From Actinomycetes bacterium (GTDB lineage Bacteria > Actinomycetota > Acidimicrobiia > Acidimicrobiales > JAKAOS01): 7,240 nt of DNA. Shown one piece after another: positions 1 to 4,888 of this stretch. Numbering within the stretch: the first letter of the stretch is position 1; each line of letters begins with the position of its first letter. The DNA is taken from NCBI GenBank assembly GCA_021790615.1, contig JAJYGW010000169.1:1-7240 (forward strand). Direction: 5' to 3'. A model generated the notes under the pieces. The model worked only from the letters and a program-made list of their open reading frames with translations, was not told the DNA's origin and did not search any database. The position numbers were made by a program, and so were the translations under genes.

Positions 1-1
1 T

Positions 2-265
2 GGGGCGCCTCCACCGCTCTCCTGTACTCCGGCAACCCTGAGCGAGCGTCGATGGCTCGTCGGCGTACGGATGTTCGCGGTCCTCGTGGCGTCGGCCGTC
101 GCCGCGGAGCTGGTCCGGGCAGAGCTCTCGCCCCCGCCGCCACGACCGAGCCTCGTCGCCACGACCGTCCTCGTGCTCGCGACGCCGTTCTTCGCCGCCG
201 GCTTCAGGCGCCTGTCGATCCTCCTGGCGTCCCGGTTCGGCGTGCAAGCGCCTCCGCGAGCCTGA
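2..265 (+). CDS. Possible C-terminal fragment of a convergent membrane protein (partial at left edge)
   Basis: An open frame runs in from the left edge and stops at 263-265, giving 87 residues with no start required inside the window; an internal ATG lies at 71. I do not recognise the family. Two hydrophobic stretches are visible, roughly residues 19-38 (around LVGVRMFAVLVASAVAAELV) and 51-68 (LVATTVLVLATPFFAAGF). They are separated by a Pro-rich loop (SPPPPRPS), and a basic RR follows the second, as in a polytopic or two-helix membrane protein. Third positions are strongly G/C from about base 54 onward, which supports real coding. In the first ~50 bases frame 1 has the better third-position bias, so a frameshift or an unrelated start is possible. 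The frame converges on the sedolisin gene and overlaps its last 62 bp. It could also be a chance open frame; confidence is low. Confidence 0.35.
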   Translation, partial: GAPPPLSCTPATLSERRWLVGVRMFAVLVASAVAAELVRAELSPPPPRPSLVATTVLVLATPFFAAGFRRLSILLASRFGVQAPPRA

Positions 266-1925
266 CCCCGACGGGACTCCCCCAGCCCGCGCAGCAGTTC
301 CACCCCGGTCCCGCTGCGTAGGCGCCGTTGCTCCCCACCGTGATCGCCCGGCAGACCCCGTCCACCGGCGCCACCTGGTAGAGCCAGGGGTTGAGGAAGC
401 CGATCGGGCCACCCCGTCCCTCCGCCAGCAGGGCGACCAGTGCCGCCCAGAGCGGCGCCACGGCGCTCGTCCCTCCGACCACGACCTGGCTCCCGCCGAC
501 CACGATCTCGTAGCCCGTGTCGGGATCCGCGTTCCCCGCCACGTCGGGGACCCCGCGACCGGTCGCATGGCCAGGATTGACCGACGGCGGGACGCCAACT
601 CCCTCCTGCCAGGTCGGCAGCGGGAAGCGCGCGCTCACGCCTCCTCCCGTCGCGCCGTCCGTGGGCTGGTCGTTCCAGACGACCTCCTCGGTGATGGCGC
701 TGGCCGTGCCCTCGAGGCGGGTCCCGCCACAGCCGAGCACCGACGGGCTCGAAGCCGGGAAGTCCACGTGCGCGAGCCCGTCGGCCACCCCGTCACTCGA
801 TCCCTGGTCGCCGGCCGCCACCGTGACGACGACGCCGAGCGCTGCCGCATCCTCGAGCACGCTCTCGAGCGCGGTCACCCCCGCCGGTGACCAGCTCGAC
901 TCCGGGCCGCCCCAGCTGATCGAGACGGCAACCGGCAGCGCAGCTGCCGCGTGGATGGCCTCGCCGACGGCGTCGGCAAAGCCCTGGTCCGTGTTCGGGG
1001 CGAAGTACACGACGTAGGTCGCGCCGGGCGCGAGCGCACCCGCCACCTCCAGGTCGAGTGCCACCTCGGTATCGGCGTCGCCGCTCGGGCCGGCAGGCGC
1101 GTTCGTCGCGCCGTCGACGCCAACGGCCGTGACGTTCGGCGGTGTCAGCCCGAGGCCGGCGAAGTAGGTCTCGAGATCGCTCGGCGCGTACCCCCCGCCC
1201 AGCTCCACGATCGCCACCTCGGTCCCGGCTCCGGTGACGCCGGCGGGGAACTGGTAGAGGGATCCCACCTCGGGTGCGGAGAGCGGCACGGCGACCCCGG
1301 CGGCGGCGCCCGGCGCAGTCCCACCAGGTGCAGTGCCACCCGGCCTGCCGGCACTCGGAGCGGGCTCCTCCCCCGCGCCGCGCGCCCCAGTTGCGACGCG
1401 CAGCCGCGGCGCCGCCACCGGCCGCTCGTCGAGCCCCACCACCGCGAGCACGGCGGCCGCGACCGGGGAGGGGAGCGTGACACCGCCGCGCTGCACCCGC
1501 CTGACCAGGCCGTCAGGGCTCCGCGCGAGGACCAACTCGACACCGAAGGCATCCTCGACAGCCCGGGCGCTCCCGACCGCCACGAGGCGGCGGCGACCGC
1601 CGTCCTCCTCGCTGACCGCCAGGCCGCTCGTCTCCAAGTGCGCGCGCACGACGACCAGGTCCTCCGCTCGCGCCCCGTGCTCCCGGCGGAGGGTCTCACG
1701 ATCGAGCAGCGGCCCAACGGATGCAGCAGCGGGGAGCGGCGATGCACGCCGCAAGACCACGCTCGCGCGCACCTCCGTCTCGTCCGGCACGGGCCCGAGC
1801 ACGTCCCATCCGTCAGGCAGGCCCGGCGGCGGCGCGAGTCCACCCGTCGCGGCTCCCACAGCTGGGGCCTCCTCGCCGAGCGCACCGTCCACCGGTGCAC
1901 CGCCCACGGAACCTCCCTCGCTCAC
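204..1925 (-). CDS. S53 family peptidase (sedolisin / pro-kumamolisin type)
   Basis: An acid-active serine-carboxyl endopeptidase, made as a self-cleaving zymogen, of 573 residues; kumamolisin precursors are of similar size. Residues ~45-180 form the pro-kumamolisin activation domain (VRASVVLRR near 52-60). A Pro/Gly/Ala linker follows at ~184-212, then the catalytic domain from ~213 (LYQFPAGVTGAGTEVAIVELGGGY). Visible catalytic residues are E287 and D291 (EVALD), the oxyanion Asp D373 (AAGDQGSSDG) and nucleophile S487 (GGTSAVAPL). Their spacing equals that of kumamolisin E78/D82/D164/S278. Two calcium-ligand Asp residues appear replaced (A527, N543). There is no hydrophobic signal peptide. 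The gene lies 43 nt after the C26 gene, probably in one operon. The GTG at 1925 is chosen as the longest start before the prodomain. A GTG at 1907, preceded by GGGAGG four bases upstream, is a real alternative. The frame stays open upstream to 2291 but there overlaps the C26 gene. The family call is very secure; the natural substrate is unknown. Confidence 0.94.
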   Translation of the reverse strand: MSEGGSVGGAPVDGALGEEAPAVGAATGGLAPPPGLPDGWDVLGPVPDETEVRASVVLRRASPLPAAASVGPLLDRETLRREHGARAEDLVVVRAHLETSGLAVSEEDGGRRRLVAVGSARAVEDAFGVELVLARSPDGLVRRVQRGGVTLPSPVAAAVLAVVGLDERPVAAPRLRVATGARGAGEEPAPSAGRPGGTAPGGTAPGAAAGVAVPLSAPEVGSLYQFPAGVTGAGTEVAIVELGGGYAPSDLETYFAGLGLTPPNVTAVGVDGATNAPAGPSGDADTEVALDLEVAGALAPGATYVVYFAPNTDQGFADAVGEAIHAAAALPVAVSISWGGPESSWSPAGVTALESVLEDAAALGVVVTVAAGDQGSSDGVADGLAHVDFPASSPSVLGCGGTRLEGTASAITEEVVWNDQPTDGATGGGVSARFPLPTWQEGVGVPPSVNPGHATGRGVPDVAGNADPDTGYEIVVGGSQVVVGGTSAVAPLWAALVALLAEGRGGPIGFLNPWLYQVAPVDGVCRAITVGSNGAYAAGPGWNCCAGWGSPVGVRLAEALARRTGTPGGSTGA

Positions 1926-1935
1926 GGGAGCATCC

Positions 1936-1955
1936 GCCCCGGGACGGCCCGGGGC
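1936..1955 (-). promoter_or_regulatory. Perfect GC hairpin in the C26-sedolisin gap
   Basis: On the minus strand GCCCCGGG and CCCGGGGC form a perfect 8-bp stem around the four-base loop CCGT. It sits inside the 43-nt gap between the C26 stop and the sedolisin start, 10 nt before the GTG at 1925. No T-run follows, so it is not a classical intrinsic terminator. Its 3' arm includes the GGGGC that would serve as the only ribosome-binding site for the 1925 start. It could therefore damp translation, or act as an mRNA processing or stability element. The function is inferred; the structure is directly visible. Confidence 0.5.
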
Positions 1956-1968
1956 ACGAACGGGACGC

Positions 1969-2754
1969 TCACGACCCCGCAGCAGGGGCGATGCCCACCG
2001 ACGCCGGCGAGCCGACTGTGGCCGCCTCGCGGAGGGCGGTGGCGAACGCCTCGAAGAGCCCCGACGCGGTCTCGGCCGGCATGCGCTCGGGATGGAACTG
2101 GACACCGACGACGAAGGCCGGCCCGTCGACCTCGACCGCCTCCACGAGGCCGTCGGGTGCCCAGCCCGTCGCGCGCAAGCCGGCGCCGAGGCGATCGAGT
2201 CCCTGGTGATGGGCGGAGGTGACGTCGACCGCCTCGCCGAGGGCCGACCGCACACGGCTCTCCGGTGCCAGCTCCACGGGGTGCCAGGCATCGCGAGGGC
2301 CCCCGTCGGCGTCCTCCCTCCAGCGGTGACCGAGCTCCCCGGGGCGCTCGGACGCGAGGTCCTGGACCAGGGTCCCGCCCAGCGCGACGTTCAGTACCTG
2401 GACGCCGCGACAGATGCCGAGGACCGGCCGGTCCTGTTCCAGAGCGGCCTCGAGCAGCGGGAACTCGAGCTCGTCGAGGGCCGAGTTCACGACCGTCGTC
2501 TCGTGGGCGGGCTGGGCGTAGCGGGCCGGGTCGACGTCCGGACCACCGGGGAGCAGGAGCCCGCAGCCGGCTCTGAGGAGTGCCACACCCGCCTCGGGAT
2601 CGCCGACGACCACCCCGGCGAGCCCGGCCCGGTCGAGGGCAGTGAGGTAGGACTCGGGCAGACCCCAGCCCGGGCGCTCGCCGCCGAACGGGCGGCCCGA
2701 GAGGACCACGAGCGGCCTGCCCGAGGTGCTGGTGCGGCTGAGCGACGCGCTCAC
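1969..2754 (-). CDS. Gamma-glutamyl-gamma-aminobutyrate hydrolase-like protein (peptidase C26, class I glutamine amidotransferase fold)
   Basis: A 261-residue cytoplasmic hydrolase of the PuuD / peptidase C26 group, whose characterised members cleave the gamma-glutamyl bond of gamma-glutamyl-GABA or related compounds. The family layout is complete: N-terminal strand GRPLVVLSGR (residues 12-21); the LLLPGGPDVDPARY motif at 67-79; the nucleophile elbow VLGICRGVQVLNVALGG with catalytic C115; the SAHHQG motif at 180-185; and VQFHPE with H221 and E223 completing the triad. Length is normal for the family (~250). The GTG start overlaps the stop of the binding-protein gene as GTGA, and no strong Shine-Dalgarno precedes it, which suggests translational coupling. 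The frame is open further upstream only because it crosses the binding-protein gene out of frame. PuuD enzymes usually sit with glutamine-synthetase-like ligases or amine oxidases. Here the neighbours are a peptide-binding lipoprotein and an endopeptidase, so a gamma-glutamyl peptide substrate is plausible but unproven. Confidence 0.93.
   Translation of the reverse strand: MSASLSRTSTSGRPLVVLSGRPFGGERPGWGLPESYLTALDRAGLAGVVVGDPEAGVALLRAGCGLLLPGGPDVDPARYAQPAHETTVVNSALDELEFPLLEAALEQDRPVLGICRGVQVLNVALGGTLVQDLASERPGELGHRWREDADGGPRDAWHPVELAPESRVRSALGEAVDVTSAHHQGLDRLGAGLRATGWAPDGLVEAVEVDGPAFVVGVQFHPERMPAETASGLFEAFATALREAATVGSPASVGIAPAAGS
2751..2754 (-). other. GTGA stop/start overlap (translational coupling)
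   Basis: The last codons of the binding protein (ACC AAG TGA) and the first of the C26 hydrolase (GTG AGC) share four bases, read on the minus strand as GTGA. No AGGAGG-like site lies within 12 bases upstream of the GTG, so the ribosome finishing the lipoprotein probably reinitiates. This ties the two genes into one transcript. Confidence 0.8.
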
Positions 2755-4670
2755 TTGGTGAAGTACCACTTCTCGGGGTTCAGGTTGAGGATCGTGTTCT
2801 GCGGCAGCGCGCCGGCGAGGTTGTCCTTGATGGCCGAGACCTGGAGGGGCGTCACTGGCTGGAACAGGACCGGGAGCTGCGTCGCGATCGTGTCCTCGTA
2901 GGTGTAGAGCGCCTGGACGGACGGGTTGACGTGGGTGGCCTGGATCTGGGCGTCCACGGTCGGGTTCGAGTAGCCGCCGAGGTTGAACGAGGCACCGGTC
3001 GCGAAGAGCTGGCCGCCGGTCGGGTAGTTGTCGTTGCCGTAGAACCAGCTCACGGAGCCGAAGTCGACGAGCTGCCAGGAGCAGCTCGCCTGCGTCGCCG
3101 TGCAGGGCACCGCGGTCCCGAGCACGTTCGCGCTCGGCGCGACGTTGAGCGTGATCCCCGCCTCGGAGAACGTCGAGTGGAGGTAGGCGGCCAGGGTCGT
3201 GTTCGCCACCACGCCCGAGGGGTAGATCATGCTCAGCGTGAGCGGCGCCCCGGCGGGGATCCCCGCGCCGCACTCGCCCGGCCCCGTGCCGGGCTTGGCG
3301 CACGTGTCGACGCCGAGCGGGTGCACCGACCAGCCGTGGGCACGCAGGAGCGACGTCGTCGCGGACACGCTGAACGGGTAGGGGTTCTTCCGCTCGAAGG
3401 CCGTGGTGAGGCTGCTCGTCGGGTCGATCGGCACCGGCCCGTAGTCCGGGACGGCGTAGCCCCGGTAGATCGACGCGACGATCCCCGGCTGGTTGACCAG
3501 GTGCTGGAGGGCCTGGCGCACGTAGAGCTGGCTGAGCATCGGTCCCACCTTCGGGTTGTGCTCGTTCATCTCGACGAAGCCGATCTGCCACCCGTACCAC
3601 GGTGCGATCGTGTATCCGCTCGGGTGCTGGCCGAGGTCCTGCGTCGGGATGTACCCGTAGGTGATCTGTCCGGCCTCGACCTCGTTGTACTCCGCGGTGT
3701 CGGTCGTGAAGGGCAGCTCGATGAGCTTGGCAATCTTCGGCTTCGGCAGGCCTGAGTAGTGCGTGTTCGGCACGAACGTCGCCTGCCCCTCGGTCGTGTA
3801 GCCCGTCAGCACGAAGGGGCCGTCCACGGTCCGCCAGAGCGGGTTCGTGCCGTAGGTGGCGAGGTCCTTCGCCTGGCCGGCCAGGAACGCGTAGACCTTC
3901 TGGGCGCCGGCCGTCGTGAGGTCGTAGTTCCCGATCGTGCCCGTCGCCGAGGTCTTGTCCCAGGCATGCTGCGGGAGAGGCGTGATCTGGGAGAGCTGGT
4001 TGTGCGTGAACCAGTGAGGCGAGTAGGCGTGCGAGAGCTGGAAGACGATGGTCTTCGTTCCCACCAGCTTCATGCCGACGATGTTGTCCGGGAACTCTCC
4101 CGGCACGTAGGCGAACCAGTTCTGGCGCTCCGCCTTCACGAGGTTCACCCAGAACTCGATGTCCCGGTTGGTCACCGGCGCGCCGTCGGACCACACGTAG
4201 TTCTTCAGCGTGATCGTCACCGTCTTGTCGCCGTTCGAGTAGACGGGCCGGGAGGCGAGGCTGTAGCGCGGGTTGAAGACCTCGGGGACCCCGTTCATCC
4301 CGAACCAGTAGAGCGGTCGGTAGAGGAGGAACTGGAAGTCACCGATGTTCGCCGAGTTCGCGAAGCTCGACGGCATGAGCGGGAAGATGTAGTTGGGCGG
4401 TGTAGCGGGCTGCTCCGCGAACGTCACCGTGCCGCCGTTCACGGCCGCCCCGGTGGTCGTCGAGCTCGACGTCGAGGTCGAGGTCGTCGACTTGGTCGAG
4501 CTGCCCGAGGAGCAGGCCGCAAGCACCAGCCCGGCGATGCCCACGCCGGCGAGCAGCCGCCAGGCTCGTCCCTTCCCTCGGGACGGCCTCCCCGGCGACC
4601 CGGCTCCCCCACCGGGGGTCACGCCCTCGTCCGCGCCCGACTGGCTCCCCCCCGTCATGACCCGCTCCAT
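2751..4670 (-). CDS. ABC transporter substrate-binding lipoprotein, family 5 (peptide/nickel type, SBP_bac_5)
   Basis: A 639-residue extracytoplasmic binding protein anchored by lipid. A glycine-rich, basic N-region of ~38 residues precedes a hydrophobic core and the lipobox (LAGVGIAGLVLAAC), placing the lipidated cysteine at C53. A Ser/Thr linker follows at 54-73. The mature part shows the family-5 order: a strand after the linker (GGTVTFAEQPATPPNYIFPL), the KTVTITLKNYVWSDGAPVT motif at ~149-167 typical of oligopeptide-binding proteins, LYVRQALQHLVNQPGI near 382-397, and a closing helix with DTIATQLPVLFQPVTP. Two close Cys pairs, C457/C467 and C523/C530, probably form loop disulfides. The ATG at 4670 is chosen because AGGAGG lies 8 nt upstream; a TTG at 4715 and an ATG at 4658 are weaker. 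It is followed by the C26 hydrolase with overlapping codons. No permease or ATPase gene is in view, so transport partners are elsewhere. Peptide is the likelier ligand; nickel or another family-5 ligand is not excluded. Confidence 0.94.
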   Translation of the reverse strand: MERVMTGGSQSGADEGVTPGGGAGSPGRPSRGKGRAWRLLAGVGIAGLVLAACSSGSSTKSTTSTSTSSSTTTGAAVNGGTVTFAEQPATPPNYIFPLMPSSFANSANIGDFQFLLYRPLYWFGMNGVPEVFNPRYSLASRPVYSNGDKTVTITLKNYVWSDGAPVTNRDIEFWVNLVKAERQNWFAYVPGEFPDNIVGMKLVGTKTIVFQLSHAYSPHWFTHNQLSQITPLPQHAWDKTSATGTIGNYDLTTAGAQKVYAFLAGQAKDLATYGTNPLWRTVDGPFVLTGYTTEGQATFVPNTHYSGLPKPKIAKLIELPFTTDTAEYNEVEAGQITYGYIPTQDLGQHPSGYTIAPWYGWQIGFVEMNEHNPKVGPMLSQLYVRQALQHLVNQPGIVASIYRGYAVPDYGPVPIDPTSSLTTAFERKNPYPFSVSATTSLLRAHGWSVHPLGVDTCAKPGTGPGECGAGIPAGAPLTLSMIYPSGVVANTTLAAYLHSTFSEAGITLNVAPSANVLGTAVPCTATQASCSWQLVDFGSVSWFYGNDNYPTGGQLFATGASFNLGGYSNPTVDAQIQATHVNPSVQALYTYEDTIATQLPVLFQPVTPLQVSAIKDNLAGALPQNTILNLNPEKWYFTK

Positions 4671-4678
4671 CGTGCCCG

Positions 4679-4684
4679 CCTCCT
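4679..4684 (-). promoter_or_regulatory. Strong Shine-Dalgarno of the substrate-binding lipoprotein
   Basis: The minus strand reads AGGAGG here, eight bases before the ATG at 4670. It is the best ribosome-binding site in the window. It fixes the start at 4670, because neither the upstream TTG at 4715 nor the ATG at 4658 has a comparable site. Confidence 0.8.
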
Positions 4685-4715
4685 GCGCTCGGCCAGTCCT
4701 GATCCGTCTCTGCAA

Positions 4716-4764
4716 CCCTCGAGCCCCGTCCCCACGCAGTGGCCCTCGAGCCCCCTCCCCATGC
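4716..4764 (-). repeat. Pair of imperfect 22-bp direct repeats upstream of the lipoprotein gene
   Basis: Copies at 4716-4737 and 4743-4764 match at 20 of 22 positions, with a 27-bp repeat spacing; each contains the palindrome CTCGAG. A third CTCGAG at 4770-4775 sits 25 bp further on but lacks the rest of the unit. The pair lies 46-94 bases upstream of the ATG at 4670, where an operator or activator site could lie. CTCGAG alone is common in this GC-rich DNA, so only the extended match carries weight. Confidence 0.5.
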
Positions 4765-4888
4765 GGCAGCTCGAGGTTGGGAGACTACCGCACGACGGGC
4801 GTCCGGCCGCGGCACCCGGGTGGGCGGCGTGCGCGCGCTGGGCCACCATCACGAGCGCCCCCGCCGTTCCCGGCGTCCCGAGCGGCAC

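Larger units (their letters stand above)
4671..4888. other. Intergenic region between chelatase and binding-protein genes
   Basis: This 218-bp spacer follows the chelatase stop and must carry any promoter of the three-gene cassette. A short hairpin at 4862-4875 (minus strand CGCCG, loop GGAA, CGGCG) lies 13 nt after the stop but has no T-run, so it is at best a weak terminator. A -10-like TAGTCT (minus strand, 4787-4782) has no matching -35. Two 22-bp direct repeats lie closer to the lipoprotein start. A 77-codon open frame begins at the GTG at 4888 but runs into the lipoprotein gene out of frame, and I do not regard it as a gene. No tRNA or small RNA was recognised. Confidence 0.6.

Noticed and set aside
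205..214. Palindrome CAGGCGCCTG at the sedolisin stop as a terminator
   Set aside because: Ten bases with no loop and no T-run in either direction; likely chance.
1926..2291. N-terminal extension of the sedolisin frame up to 2291
   Set aside because: The extra residues are Arg/Ser/Pro-rich and overlap the catalytic C-terminal half of the C26 gene; the prodomain begins well after 1925.
1333..2901. 522-codon open frame on the plus strand
   Set aside because: It lies antisense to three well-supported genes, crosses their boundaries, and its product is Arg/Ser/Pro-rich with no motifs. Long antisense open frames are expected at this GC content.
2755..4194. Extension of the C26 frame to a start at 4194
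   Set aside because: It is the out-of-frame shadow of the binding-protein gene. The C26 fold is complete from the GTG at 2754.
4782..4787. TAGTCT as a -10 promoter box on the minus strand
   Set aside because: No TTG-like -35 element lies 16-18 bases upstream, and a single hexamer match is weak evidence.
4813..4822. Perfect palindrome CACCCGGGTG after the chelatase gene as a terminator
   Set aside because: It has no loop or T-run, flanking bases do not pair, and short GC palindromes are frequent here.
4655..4888. 77-codon minus-strand frame starting right after the chelatase stop
   Set aside because: The product is Gly/Arg-rich with no recognisable domain, ends inside the lipoprotein gene out of frame, and lacks its own clear ribosome-binding site.
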